Assembly: GCA_043740415.1 (NCBI GenBank) | Contig: JAYUCJ010000289.1 | Location: 1-17,914, forward strand | Reading direction: 5' to 3' | DNA length: 17,914 nt | DNA from: Aalborgiella sp043740415 | Lineage (GTDB): Bacteria; Pseudomonadota; Gammaproteobacteria; Burkholderiales; Burkholderiaceae_C | Shown here: in pieces, positions 1 through 7,967 of the stretch | How the letters are laid out: each line of letters starts with the position of its first letter | Numbering within the stretch: position 1 is the first letter of the stretch | Notes under the pieces: model-generated | Databases searched by the model: none | What the model saw: the letters and a program-made list of their open reading frames with translations, nothing else | What the model was told of the DNA's origin: nothing | Position numbers and translations under genes: made by a program

Positions 1-1371
1 ATGCAAGGCGTTGCGTCACCGCTTGCGGACAGCGCAGAAAGTGCCAGAAAGGCAAAACGTGAAAGCAAGCAGCGCATAGGGCAGCAAGATTTGCTGCTCG
101 ACGACACCATTGACGTGCCGTTGATTTTGGTGGCCCATGACCTGTCGCCTGCCGACATGTTGCAATTCAAGCAAAGCGTGTTTGCTGGTTTTGTGACCGA
201 TGTGGGTGGTAAAACCTCGCACACTGCGATTGTGGCGCGCAGCATGAACATCCCAGCCGTGGTGGGTGCGCGTGCCGCCAGTACCTTGATGCGGCAAGAC
301 GACTGGGTGATCATTGATGGCGATGCCGGTGTCGTCATCGTCGACCCCAGCCCGATTATTTTGGCCGAATACGGTTTCAAACAGCGCCAAGGCGAGCTTG
401 AACGTGGCCGCTTGGCACGGTTGCGCAACACGCCCGCGGTGACCATGGATGGCGAAAAAATTGAATTGCTGGCGAACATTGAGCAACCTGATGACGCTGT
501 TGCCGCGCTCAATGCGGGTGCCGTCGGCGTGGGCCTGTTTCGCAGCGAATTTTTATTCATGAGCCGTGATGGCAAAGGGCTGCCCAGGCTGCCGAATGAA
601 GAAGAGCAGTTTCAAGCCTACAAGCGTGCATTGGATGGCATGCAAGGTTTACCCGTCACCATTCGCACCGTCGACATTGGGGCGGACAAGCCACTGGATC
701 GACAAGACCGGCTGGAGAAAGCGCAAGACACGCAGCTCAACCCTGCGCTTGGACTGCGCGCCATTCGTTGGAGCCTGGCTGATCCAGACATGTTTTTAAC
801 GCAGCTGCGTGCCATTTTGCGTGCGAGCAGTTTTGGACAAATCAAGTTGTTGATACCGATGCTGTGCGCGGTGGGTGAAATTCGCCAAACACTCGCGTTG
901 ATCCAGCAGGCCAAAGCCGAGTTGGATGCCCAAGGCGTGGCCTATGGTGACGTCAAAATCGGCGCGATGATTGAAATCCCCGCTGCGGCGTTGATGCTGC
1001 CAACATTTCTGAAATACTTTGATTTTTTATCGATCGGCACCAACGATTTGATCCAATACACCTTGGCGATTGACCGTGCGGATGAAGCCGTCGCGCACAT
1101 GTATGACCCTTTGCACCCGGCCGTGCTGCATTTGATAGCCAACACCATTCGCCAAGGTCAGCTGCAGGGCAAAGTCGTCAGTGTGTGTGGCGAAATGGCC
1201 GGTGATGTCAGTCTTACAAAGCTATTGCTAGGCATGGGGCTGCGCAGTTTTTCAATGCACCCCTCGCAAATTCTGATGGTAAAACAACAAATTTTACGTA
1301 CCGATACGAGTAAGTTGCGTGAATGGGTTCAAGAGGTGCTCACCTCTGAAAATCCCGCAGAATTCGTGTGA
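1..1371 (+). CDS. ptsI: Phosphoenolpyruvate-protein phosphotransferase (enzyme I of the PTS), 5' end cut off
   Basis: Enzyme I takes phosphate from PEP onto a histidine and passes it to HPr in the cytoplasm, the first step of the sugar phosphotransferase system; in many betaproteobacteria without sugar permeases it serves regulation. The visible 456 residues begin in the linker before the phospho-histidine domain. The phosphorylated His is H74 in GGKTSHTAIVARS, which matches H189 of the E. coli enzyme, so roughly 115-130 residues lie before the window. The ATG at base 1 is probably an internal methionine (…MQGVASPL). The C-terminal PEP-binding barrel shows RTVDIGADKPL, FLSIGTNDLIQYTLAIDR and the catalytic cysteine C396 in CGEMAGD (E. 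coli C502). The stop is intact. Next comes 139 bp of AT-rich sequence and then a response regulator on the same strand. No terminator with a T-run is visible after the stop. Confidence 0.95.
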   Translation: MQGVASPLADSAESARKAKRESKQRIGQQDLLLDDTIDVPLILVAHDLSPADMLQFKQSVFAGFVTDVGGKTSHTAIVARSMNIPAVVGARAASTLMRQDDWVIIDGDAGVVIVDPSPIILAEYGFKQRQGELERGRLARLRNTPAVTMDGEKIELLANIEQPDDAVAALNAGAVGVGLFRSEFLFMSRDGKGLPRLPNEEEQFQAYKRALDGMQGLPVTIRTVDIGADKPLDRQDRLEKAQDTQLNPALGLRAIRWSLADPDMFLTQLRAILRASSFGQIKLLIPMLCAVGEIRQTLALIQQAKAELDAQGVAYGDVKIGAMIEIPAAALMLPTFLKYFDFLSIGTNDLIQYTLAIDRADEAVAHMYDPLHPAVLHLIANTIRQGQLQGKVVSVCGEMAGDVSLTKLLLGMGLRSFSMHPSQILMVKQQILRTDTSKLREWVQEVLTSENPAEFV

Positions 1372-1510
1372 AAATCACATTTTCGAAGTTATAAATTGTT
1401 ACATATTGATACCTAAATCTCAAAAAAGATTACAAAAGTTCTCATTATGGCTATCATTTTCGGTAAGTTTCAGGTAATATTCACCGTGTTGTTATCAAAT
1501 AAGGCGCTAT

Positions 1511-2176
1511 ATGAGAATCCTATTAATTGAAGATGATGCGGCAATTGCCAGCGACTTGGTTGCCTTCCTGAGCGGAAAAGGTTATACCGTTGCCCATGCC
1601 GCAAATATGCAAGCAGCCAAAGATTTGTTGCCCACGACCAATTGGGGCGCCGTCTTGCTAGACTGGTCTTTGCCTGATGGTGAGGGCATTGATTTGCTGC
1701 CGATAATTCGCAAGCAGGCCGATCAGGCGTCCATCATCATGATCACGTCCAAAGGCCAAATTGCCGATCGCATCAAAGGTTTAGACGCTGGCGCTGACGA
1801 CTACATGGTCAAGCCTTGCGATCCTAACGAACTGTTGGCCCGTTTGCGCGCTATCGAGCGAAGACGAAGTGGCGCTGCCAGCGCGATTCTGGATTGTGGC
1901 GCCCTGCAAATTGATTTGGGTCGCAACACCGTTACCGCCAATGGCGTGCCGGCCAATTTGACCGGCAAAGAATGGGCGATTTTGCGCGTTTTGGCGTCAC
2001 GTCCTGACCGTTTGCACTCCAAAGAAACATTGACAAGCGCTATCTATACGTTTGATGACGATATTGGTAGCAACACGTTGGAAGTGTTCATCAGCCACCT
2101 GCGCCGCAAACTAGGCCGCGACACCATACAAACTTACCGTGGCCAAGGCTACCGCTTGTCGGGTTATATCGGCTAA
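1511..2176 (+). CDS. OmpR/PhoB-family DNA-binding response regulator, orphan
   Basis: A two-component response regulator of 221 residues, the usual length for the family. The receiver domain (about 1-115) has the acidic pair D8/D9, the phospho-acceptor D51 in LLDWSLPDG, T79 and K101 (MVKP). A winged-helix DNA-binding domain follows (about 125-220), with NLTGKEWAIL, the recognition-helix region SNTLEVFISHLRRKLG and the wing YRGQGYRL. The ATG has an AAGG ribosome-binding site (1501-1504) 6-7 nt upstream. The 139-bp upstream gap is AT-rich; a loose TTACAA-16-TATCAT pair at 1430-1457 may be its promoter (weak). No histidine kinase is encoded beside it: the upstream gene is ptsI and the downstream gene is convergent. 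Partner and targets cannot be read from this sequence. Confidence 0.92.
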   Translation: MRILLIEDDAAIASDLVAFLSGKGYTVAHAANMQAAKDLLPTTNWGAVLLDWSLPDGEGIDLLPIIRKQADQASIIMITSKGQIADRIKGLDAGADDYMVKPCDPNELLARLRAIERRRSGAASAILDCGALQIDLGRNTVTANGVPANLTGKEWAILRVLASRPDRLHSKETLTSAIYTFDDDIGSNTLEVFISHLRRKLGRDTIQTYRGQGYRLSGYIG

Positions 2177-2205
2177 AAATACGTCGGCTAAAAACCAGCT
2201 GTCGC

Positions 2206-2242
2206 ACGGATCAAGTCAAGGCTTGATCCGTCGACGGTTTTT
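2206..2242. terminator. Candidate bidirectional terminator between convergent genes
   Basis: A perfect 10-bp inverted repeat, ACGGATCAAG (2206-2215) and CTTGATCCGT (2222-2231), closes a 6-nt loop. It lies between the convergent response regulator and aldo-keto reductase genes. A TTTTT run follows on the plus strand at 2238-2242. On the minus strand TTTTT comes about 11 nt after the stem. The stop codon of the reductase gene (2211-2213) is inside the stem. The T-runs are not directly against the stem, which weakens the terminator reading. Confidence 0.5.
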
Positions 2243-3254
2243 GCCACAGGTTGATGCCACCCTCGATGGCGTGCTGGTCTATTGCAGTAAGTTCTTCAGC
2301 GGAAAAGGACAACTGCTTCAACGCACCCACCAATTCAACAATTTGCGCCGAGCTGCTGGCACCGATCAGTGCAGACGTCACGCGCTTGTCCCGCAGCACC
2401 CAGGCAATCGCCATTTGCGCCAAGCTTTGACCACGCGCCAAAGCCATCTCGTTCAGCGCACGCACATGGGTCAAATTTTGTGGACTCAGGTGCTCGCTCT
2501 TGAAGGAGTCACCACCGGGTTTGTTGATGCGTGCATCGGCTGGAATGCCGTTCAAATACTTGTTGGTCAGCAGGCCCTGCGCCAAGGCACTGAAGGCGAT
2601 GCAACCCATGCCGTTGTCTTCCAGCGCACCCAGCAAATCGGGTTCAATCCAACGGTTCAGCATGCTGTACGACGGCTGGTGAATCAAGCACGGCACTTTC
2701 AGGTCGCGCAGCATGGCCGCGGCTTCGCGTGTTTTGGCGGCGGAATAGCTTGATATACCCACGTACAAGGCTTTGCCTTGTTGCACCGCTGTCGCCAGCG
2801 CACCCATGGTTTCTTCCAGCGGTGTGCCGGGGTCAAAGCGGTGCGAATAGAAAATATCTACGTAATCCAAGCCCATGCGCTTCAGGCTTTGATCCAGGCT
2901 TGCCAACACATACTTGCGCGAGCCACCGCCTTGGCCATACGGACCCGGCCACATGTCATATCCGGCTTTGCTGGAAATGATCAGCTCATCGCGATACGGC
3001 TTGAAATCACGCCGCATGTGTTCGCCAAAATTGGTCTCGGCGCTGCCATAAGGCGGGCCATAGTTGTTGGCCAAGTCAAAGTGGGTGATGCCCAGGTCAA
3101 ACGCCGTGTGCAGCATGGCGCGCTGCGTGGCCATGGGGGTGGTATCGCCAAAATTGTGCCAGAGACCCAGCGTGATGGAGGGCAACTTCAAGCCGCTGCG
3201 CCCGACGGTGCGGTACGGCATGCTGTCATAACGATGGGTTGCGGCGTGGTACAT
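2211..3254 (-). CDS. gpr: Aldo/keto reductase, YghZ/Gpr type (L-glyceraldehyde 3-phosphate reductase family)
   Basis: A 347-residue NADPH-dependent aldo-keto reductase that strongly resembles E. coli YghZ/Gpr (346 residues), which reduces L-glyceraldehyde 3-phosphate and methylglyoxal-type aldehydes in the cytoplasm. The AKR catalytic tetrad is visible: D60 and Y65 in HFDLANNYGPP, K96 in SSKAGYDMWPGPYG and H138 in IFYSHR. The family stretches LIHQPSY, AFSALAQGLLTNKYLNGIP and the cofactor-binding SALIGASS near the C-terminus are present. The ATG is preceded by a weak AGAAAG. The gene begins only 15 bp after lipA on the same strand, so it is probably the last gene of the lipB-lipA transcript. 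No functional link to lipoate is known; this may simply be co-transcription. Substrate is inferred from family resemblance. Confidence 0.9.
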   Translation of the reverse strand: MYHAATHRYDSMPYRTVGRSGLKLPSITLGLWHNFGDTTPMATQRAMLHTAFDLGITHFDLANNYGPPYGSAETNFGEHMRRDFKPYRDELIISSKAGYDMWPGPYGQGGGSRKYVLASLDQSLKRMGLDYVDIFYSHRFDPGTPLEETMGALATAVQQGKALYVGISSYSAAKTREAAAMLRDLKVPCLIHQPSYSMLNRWIEPDLLGALEDNGMGCIAFSALAQGLLTNKYLNGIPADARINKPGGDSFKSEHLSPQNLTHVRALNEMALARGQSLAQMAIAWVLRDKRVTSALIGASSSAQIVELVGALKQLSFSAEELTAIDQHAIEGGINLWQKPSTDQALT

Positions 3255-3269
3255 GGCAATTCTTTCTAT

Positions 3270-4292
3270 TTATAGTTTCTGAATGGCGGCGTGCGCATGC
3301 TCAGCCTGCACGTCTGCGTGGTAAGACGACCTAACCATGGCACCGACCGCCGCGTGGCGAAAGCCCATCTCATAGGCTTTTGCTTCAAACATCTTGAAGG
3401 TATCAGGGTGGACATAGCGTTTCACGGTCAAATGCGACATCGACGGTGCTAGGTACTGGCCAATCGTCAACATATCAATGTTGTGATCGCGCATGTCCTG
3501 CATCACCTGCAAAATTTCTTCGTCGGTTTCACCCAACCCAACCATGATGCCGCTCTTGGTCGGCACGTTCGGGTGCAGTTCTTTGAATTTTTTCAGCAGA
3601 TTCAGGCTGAATTGGTAATCTGAACCCGGGCGCGCTTCTTTGTACAAGCGCGGCGCGGTTTCCAGGTTGTGGTTCATCACATCGGGTGGTGCTAATTTCA
3701 AAATCTCCAGGGCGCGGTCATCACGACCCCGGAAATCGGGCACCAGCACTTCGATTTCAGTAGCGGGCGAGAGTTCACGGATGTTCTTGATGCAATCGAC
3801 AAAGTGCTGCGCCCCGCCGTCTCGCAGGTCGTCGCGGTCAACGCTGGTAATCACCACGTATTTCAGCTTCAGAGCCGCAATGGTTTTGGCCAAGTTGAGC
3901 GGTTCGTTCACATCCAGTGGGTCGGGCCGGCCGTGACCGACATCGCAAAATGGGCAGCGGCGGGTGCATTTGTCGCCCATGATCATGAAAGTCGCCGTGC
4001 CTTTGCCAAAACACTCGCCGATGTTCGGGCAGCTGGCTTCTTCGCACACCGTCACCAGCTTGTTGGCACGCAGAATGTCTTTGATTTCGTAAAAACGGGT
4101 GGTGGGTGAGCCGGCTTTGACGCGAATCCAGTCCGGCTTCTTCAGCACCTCGCCCTGCACCACCTTGACGGGGATGCGCGACAGCTTGGCACCGGCTTTT
4201 TGCTTGGCCAGCGGGTTGTAATCGGCTTGCGACTGGGCATCCCGCACCACAGGATGAGCGGCAGGATGGGTGGTGGTTTCAGGCATGGTCAT
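3270..4292 (-). CDS. lipA: Lipoyl synthase
   Basis: A radical-SAM enzyme that inserts two sulfurs into the octanoyl group carried on lipoyl domains, the last step of lipoate cofactor synthesis. Numbered from the ATG at 4292 (340 residues), the auxiliary cluster motif CEEASCPNIGEC gives C83/C88/C94 and the radical-SAM motif CTRRCPFC gives C109/C113/C116. The C-terminal RSSYHA supplies the serine ligand of the auxiliary cluster. All key residues are intact. The frame stays open to a TTG at 4304; I prefer ATG 4292 (or ATG 4286), because relatives start near here and no Shine-Dalgarno supports the TTG. The gene follows lipB after a gap of about 39 nt on the same strand, the usual partnership: LipB supplies the octanoylated substrate. 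Confidence 0.96.
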   Translation of the reverse strand: MTMPETTTHPAAHPVVRDAQSQADYNPLAKQKAGAKLSRIPVKVVQGEVLKKPDWIRVKAGSPTTRFYEIKDILRANKLVTVCEEASCPNIGECFGKGTATFMIMGDKCTRRCPFCDVGHGRPDPLDVNEPLNLAKTIAALKLKYVVITSVDRDDLRDGGAQHFVDCIKNIRELSPATEIEVLVPDFRGRDDRALEILKLAPPDVMNHNLETAPRLYKEARPGSDYQFSLNLLKKFKELHPNVPTKSGIMVGLGETDEEILQVMQDMRDHNIDMLTIGQYLAPSMSHLTVKRYVHPDTFKMFEAKAYEMGFRHAAVGAMVRSSYHADVQAEHAHAAIQKL

Positions 4293-4331
4293 GGTGTGGT
4301 TCAATTCAGGGCGCTAGTTTAAAGCGCTAAC

Positions 4332-5081
4332 TCAGGGTGTTAGGTAGGACACAAGCTTCTGGCTCAACACGCCAGCCGCCTCGTCCCAAGTGCAAGATAC
4401 CCCTATTGTAGAAAGGTCTACGGTCTGCAGCCCAGAATAACCACACGGGTTGATGCGGGAAAAGGGTTCTAAGTCCATGTCAACGTTCAACGCCACCCCG
4501 TGGTAGGTGCAATGGCAGCTGACTTTGATGCCCAAAGCCGCGATTTTGCCTAGTCCGGTGAAATTAATGGCATTCATTGAGGCTAGATTCTCATGGTTTG
4601 GATTCTCAGCCGTTTTTTTCTGCGGTCGTTGCTCCAAAAGCGCGTGCGAACTCGGGTCGTCCAGTCGCACATAAATTCCAGGTGCGCCCGCCACGCGGTG
4701 CCCCGTGATGTTGAAGTGCGCCAAGGTGCGAATGACGGCTTCTTCGATGCGGTACACATATTCTTTGACAAAATACCCGGCTCGCTTCAAGTCCACCAGC
4801 GGATAAGCCACCACCTGCCCCGGCCCATGGTAGGTCACCTGCCCGCCCCGGTTGGTTGGGATGATGGGGATGCTGCCAGCGTTCAAAATATGCTCAGTTT
4901 TACCGGTTAGACCTTGTGTGTAGACGGGATTATGCTCACAAATCCATAGCTGATCAGGCAATAAATACGCCGGCTGGATGCCAAGCTGATCACTATTTTG
5001 CCGGCTGCGTCCGTCTGTGAAGGTCTGCATCGCCTCGTAGGTGGACAGGTAATCGACGCGACCTAAGAAACGGGTGTCCAT
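4332..5081 (-). CDS. lipB: Octanoyl-[acyl carrier protein]:protein octanoyltransferase (lipoate biosynthesis)
   Basis: LipB moves octanoate from acyl carrier protein to the lysine of lipoyl domains. The catalytic pair is present: K179 (LGKIAALG) and C213 (RINPCGYSG), exactly 34 residues apart as in E. coli K135/C169. The substrate-binding RGGQVTYHGPGQVVAYPL is intact. At 249 residues it is longer than E. coli LipB (213). About 30-35 low-complexity residues (about 141-172) lie just before the K179 motif, and a further stretch near residues 34-50 is encoded by a copy of the 50-bp dispersed repeat. The start codon lies only 18 bp after the stop of the type III res gene, so its expression may rely on read-through from the restriction operon or on a promoter inside res. 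The ancestral upstream partner, DUF493, now lies 7.2 kb away. Confidence 0.95.
   Translation of the reverse strand: MDTRFLGRVDYLSTYEAMQTFTDGRSRQNSDQLGIQPAYLLPDQLWICEHNPVYTQGLTGKTEHILNAGSIPIIPTNRGGQVTYHGPGQVVAYPLVDLKRAGYFVKEYVYRIEEAVIRTLAHFNITGHRVAGAPGIYVRLDDPSSHALLEQRPQKKTAENPNHENLASMNAINFTGLGKIAALGIKVSCHCTYHGVALNVDMDLEPFSRINPCGYSGLQTVDLSTIGVSCTWDEAAGVLSQKLVSYLTP
4931..4980 (+). repeat. 50-bp dispersed repeat, copy 1 (inside lipB)
   Basis: This 50-mer aligns without gaps to copies at 6307-6356, 9214-9263, 10577-10626 and 12905-12954. Conserved here are GCT at the left end, ATAGC at positions 16-20, GGCAATAA in the middle and ACGCCGGCT at the right end. It lies antisense to lipB and keeps the frame, encoding roughly residues 34-50 of LipB. 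It is the most diverged copy at the left end. Confidence 0.65.
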
Positions 5082-5099
5082 GGTTTTGATGTTGTTTTC

Positions 5100-7820
5100 T
5101 TATGCCGCCAAAAGCGCATCAAGCTGCTGCGCCATACTTAAACCGTCTCGCTGCAGCACAATGTGCCCAAACAGGCACTTGCCTTCGCTGACCTTGGCCC
5201 ACAGCTCGCCCACTTGGCGTTTTTCAATTTCAGAGGGCATGGTAAGCAAGTGCGCACCTTTGTATTCCACCACGACCATACGGCCATCCATCAGCTCTGC
5301 GACAAAGTCTGGGAAGAAGCGGCCTTTGGACGTGGCCAGGGCAAAGCCGCAAGGTGGCGTGTCCAGGTTGCGCACCCAATGTCGCACATTGGCATGGTTG
5401 TCCAGCAGTTGGGCGCAGTCAAACTCTTCACCACCGTCTTTCAAGTCCGCCAGCACCGGGTAAAAATGCTTGCTGAACTGGTAGCGCCCGCTGTAGCGCG
5501 AACCCGTCGGCACGGGGTAGCGGTTGCGCTCAAAAAGCATGGGGCGCTCCCAGTCCGCTGCGATTTCCCACGTTTGCTCCAAAACCAGCTGGCGAAATTG
5601 CGTTTTAGCGGCTTTGCTGAGTAAATCGGCCACGTGCGCCTCAATCTCTTGCGCTAGTTTGAAACGTGCTTTCGCCAACCCGACCAAAGATTGCCGTTTT
5701 TCATGGATGAGGTAACTCACCACCGCTGCGAAATAGCTGCAACGCTCGTTTTGCGTGAAATGGGGCATCTTTTGAAACAGCGACTGGTCCAGCCAGCGCA
5801 CCAAATCCTCCGCGCTGATGGTGCTGGAGCCATAGTCAAACGCAATCTGGCTGGCATCTGCCGCACGTAGCTGGACATGCGCGTCTTTGAGGTAGATTTC
5901 AAAGGTGTTGGACTGCTCTACAACCAAAAAACCCTGCAATTGCACCGCTTCTGGTGCGAGCAAGTCCACATCCACCGTTTCCAGCACGGCAGCGCGTTCC
6001 AAGGGGTAAAAAGGCCACAAATCACTTTGATTTTGGCTTTGTTCCTTGGTGCGCGGCCTGTAACTCAGCGTCGGCAGTGGCGCAAACGGTACGCCGCGCG
6101 AGGCGGGCGCTTGCTGCGCACTGGTCAGCGCGTTGTGCTGAGCCACCTTGTCGCGCACCTGCTCCTGTTTTTTAGCACCCCGCACTTCGGCGATCAGCAA
6201 GGTTTCCACTTCAGGTGAAATATGCCCCGTCACCACCAGTTGCTGCTCGCCGCCAATGGTGGCCATCTCAATGCCAGCCACAGCCAGCAATTCAGGTGAG
6301 GGTGATATTGCTATAAAATTAGTAGCTATTTCGGCAATAATCACGCCGGCTAGAGGTTGATTTGTGTCGAACAACGGCAAAGCACCCTGCTGCACGATCA
6401 TCGACGCCACATCCAGCGCCTCAAAGCCCATGTTGTTGATGAGCCGGTCGGCCAGCTCATGCGCCGCGTTGGAGAACTTCGCCTCCACCACATGGGCATA
6501 GGCCTTGTTCAGCGCCTCGCGCCCACGCCGCTTGGCATACGGCATGCGCAGCACGCGCCCGAGCAGCTGCTCGACGGCCGTGGCGCTGGATAGCCGTTGC
6601 AGCGAACACAGCACGTAGGCAAACGGGCAGTCCCAGCCCTCGCGCAGTGCCTGCACGGTGATGACAAAGCGCGTGGGTTCTGTGCGCAAGCTTAAATCCA
6701 GCCCGTCCAGTTCCCGTGTGTTGCCGGTGGCTACTTTGATCTGCTCGGGTGGAATGTGCAGCTCGTCTTGCAGATAGGTGCGCAGCGCCTCGGGCGGCAC
6801 CTCGTCGTTCTCGTTTTGCGCTTGAAACAGCACAATCGGGCGGACGTAGCCATTGCCAGCAGCCTCATCTTTGAGCGCTTCCCCCTCCAGCGCACACTGC
6901 GTTTGCACGGCGGCAAACACCGCCTGCTGCCAGCCCAGCGGGTGCTCGGCCAGTGCAATCGGCAGTTTGACCATGCTTTCCGCCGCCAGCTCTTGGGCGC
7001 TCACGTGGTACAGCACATTGGCCTTGCCCGCCACCGGCGTGGCGGTCAGCTCTAAAATAATGCTGGGGTTCAGGCGCTGCAAAGCCGTAAAACTTTTGTC
7101 CGTTTTGGTGTTGTGCGCCTCATCGACAATCAGCATCGGCTCGTGCAGCGCCAGCCAGTTGGCCAAACTCCAGCGCGGCTGGCCGATAAAACCTTGCAGG
7201 ACGCCGGTTGTATCCGTCGCCGCTTCCTCGGCCGTCACCAGTGCATCGGGTAAACCGTGCAACACCCGCAAACGCTGCTCGTCCACCCCTTTGAAGTGGC
7301 GCTCAAACCCTTCTGAGAAGCTGTACACATTGCGTTTATCGGTGTCATCGACCCGAAAGCTTTGGATCGTCGCCACCACCACCACGGCCTGCAGCCCCCA
7401 GTCGGGCGGGGCGATGTTGGCAATGTCGTCCAGTGTGCACACCCGCACCCCGGCGCCGTAATGCGCCGCCAAAGCCTCGCGGTACGGGTGGCCGTCGGTT
7501 TGCAGCGCTTTCAGGGTTTGGCTGCGAATCGTGTCGCTGGGCACCAGCCACACCGCCACCGGTGCGTCCGTCGCGCGCCAAAGTTGTCCTTGTTCTTGCG
7601 CCATCACCTGTATTGCATGGGCTGCCAGCAGCGTTTTGCCACCGCCGGTGGGGATGCGCAAACACACGCAGGGCGTTGCGCCAAACGCATCCGCGTTGTA
7701 ACTGTGCCCCGCCTGCTCCCGAAACGCCTGCGCCGCGCCATGCATCTGCGCCGACCGCGCAAACCGCGCCAAAGCGTCCAGAGCGGTTTGTTGGTAGGAT
7801 TTGAGGGAGAGGGTGGTCAT
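5100..7820 (-). CDS. res: Type III restriction enzyme, Res subunit (SF2 helicase plus PD-(D/E)XK nuclease)
   Basis: The translocating and cleaving subunit of a type III restriction-modification system, 906 residues. Superfamily 2 helicase motifs appear in order: Walker A PTGGGKT (57-63), DEAH (233-236), TAT (259-261), EGWD (394-397) and motif VI QLLGRVLR (418-425). The C-terminal endonuclease motif is PD(838)…E(852)YK(854), i.e. the PD-ExK pattern. All catalytic residues look intact. Residues about 489-505 are encoded by a 50-bp dispersed repeat between the helicase core and nuclease domain, a region that probably tolerates insertion. The gene lies downstream of mod, but a DUF3800 gene and a 143-bp gap separate them, whereas mod and res are usually adjacent. 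A near-consensus promoter on the opposite strand fires out of its leader. Recognition sequence cannot be deduced. Confidence 0.93.
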   Translation of the reverse strand: MTTLSLKSYQQTALDALARFARSAQMHGAAQAFREQAGHSYNADAFGATPCVCLRIPTGGGKTLLAAHAIQVMAQEQGQLWRATDAPVAVWLVPSDTIRSQTLKALQTDGHPYREALAAHYGAGVRVCTLDDIANIAPPDWGLQAVVVVATIQSFRVDDTDKRNVYSFSEGFERHFKGVDEQRLRVLHGLPDALVTAEEAATDTTGVLQGFIGQPRWSLANWLALHEPMLIVDEAHNTKTDKSFTALQRLNPSIILELTATPVAGKANVLYHVSAQELAAESMVKLPIALAEHPLGWQQAVFAAVQTQCALEGEALKDEAAGNGYVRPIVLFQAQNENDEVPPEALRTYLQDELHIPPEQIKVATGNTRELDGLDLSLRTEPTRFVITVQALREGWDCPFAYVLCSLQRLSSATAVEQLLGRVLRMPYAKRRGREALNKAYAHVVEAKFSNAAHELADRLINNMGFEALDVASMIVQQGALPLFDTNQPLAGVIIAEIATNFIAISPSPELLAVAGIEMATIGGEQQLVVTGHISPEVETLLIAEVRGAKKQEQVRDKVAQHNALTSAQQAPASRGVPFAPLPTLSYRPRTKEQSQNQSDLWPFYPLERAAVLETVDVDLLAPEAVQLQGFLVVEQSNTFEIYLKDAHVQLRAADASQIAFDYGSSTISAEDLVRWLDQSLFQKMPHFTQNERCSYFAAVVSYLIHEKRQSLVGLAKARFKLAQEIEAHVADLLSKAAKTQFRQLVLEQTWEIAADWERPMLFERNRYPVPTGSRYSGRYQFSKHFYPVLADLKDGGEEFDCAQLLDNHANVRHWVRNLDTPPCGFALATSKGRFFPDFVAELMDGRMVVVEYKGAHLLTMPSEIEKRQVGELWAKVSEGKCLFGHIVLQRDGLSMAQQLDALLAA
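6307..6356 (+). repeat. 50-bp dispersed repeat, copy 2 (inside res)
   Basis: Ungapped match to the family, with left end ATTGCTATA, TAGCTAT near positions 18-24, and right end ACGCCGGCTAGAGG. It is antisense to res and in frame, encoding about residues 489-505 of the protein. A GCTA…TAGC inverted repeat marks its left half. Confidence 0.75.
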
Positions 7821-7841
7821 ATTTATACTTATACAGACTTA

Positions 7842-7871
7842 TTGACAAAGTTATCCACAGGAAGATACAAT
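7842..7871 (+). promoter_or_regulatory. Near-consensus sigma70 promoter driving the antisense small RNA
   Basis: TTGACA at 7842-7847 is a perfect -35 box. After an 18-nt spacer comes TACAAT at 7866-7871, five of six bases of the -10 consensus. It points away from res and into the gap before the DUF3800 gene. A start near 7877-7879 is predicted. The spacer contains TTATCCACA (7851-7859), identical to the consensus DnaA box. Confidence 0.65.
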
Positions 7872-7967
7872 ACACGTGTTGGGGACAAAATTCGGCTCCA
7901 TGCCGTGTGAATGCAAAAGCCAAGGAGAAATCCAGCCGCGCAATCCTATATCCCCACATTTTTTCAT
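7851..7967 (-). CDS. Possible 38-residue micro-ORF between the DUF3800 gene and res (speculative)
   Basis: On the minus strand an ATG at 7967-7965 overlaps the DUF3800 stop in an ATGA arrangement. It is preceded, 7 nt away, by a perfect AGGAG. It reads 38 codons to a TAA at 7853-7851, ending 30 nt before the res start. The product would begin MKKCGDIGLRGW and carries three cysteines. I do not recognise it. The AGGAG is also one arm of the predicted plus-strand terminator hairpin, so this may be a by-product of RNA structure. Against it: no known family and an unremarkable composition. Confidence 0.2.
   Translation of the reverse strand: MKKCGDIGLRGWISPWLLHSHGMEPNFVPNTCIVSSCG

Noticed and set aside
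1332..1347. Inverted repeat AGAGGTG/CACCTCT near the end of ptsI
   Set aside because: Only a 2-nt centre, inside coding sequence, and no T-run, so not a convincing terminator.
2145..2194. Possible sixth copy of the 50-bp repeat (TCGGCTAAAAA, present twice)
   Set aside because: Only the CGGCTA end resembles the family; the TAGC and left-end positions do not match. It is just an 11-nt direct repeat at 2169-2179 and 2184-2194.
4293..4304. Upstream TTG start for lipA
   Set aside because: No Shine-Dalgarno; two in-frame ATGs follow within 18 nt and fit relatives better.
4559..4590. Possible degenerate repeat copy in lipB (AAATTAAT…GGCTAGAT)
   Set aside because: It needs gaps to align, unlike the five accepted copies.
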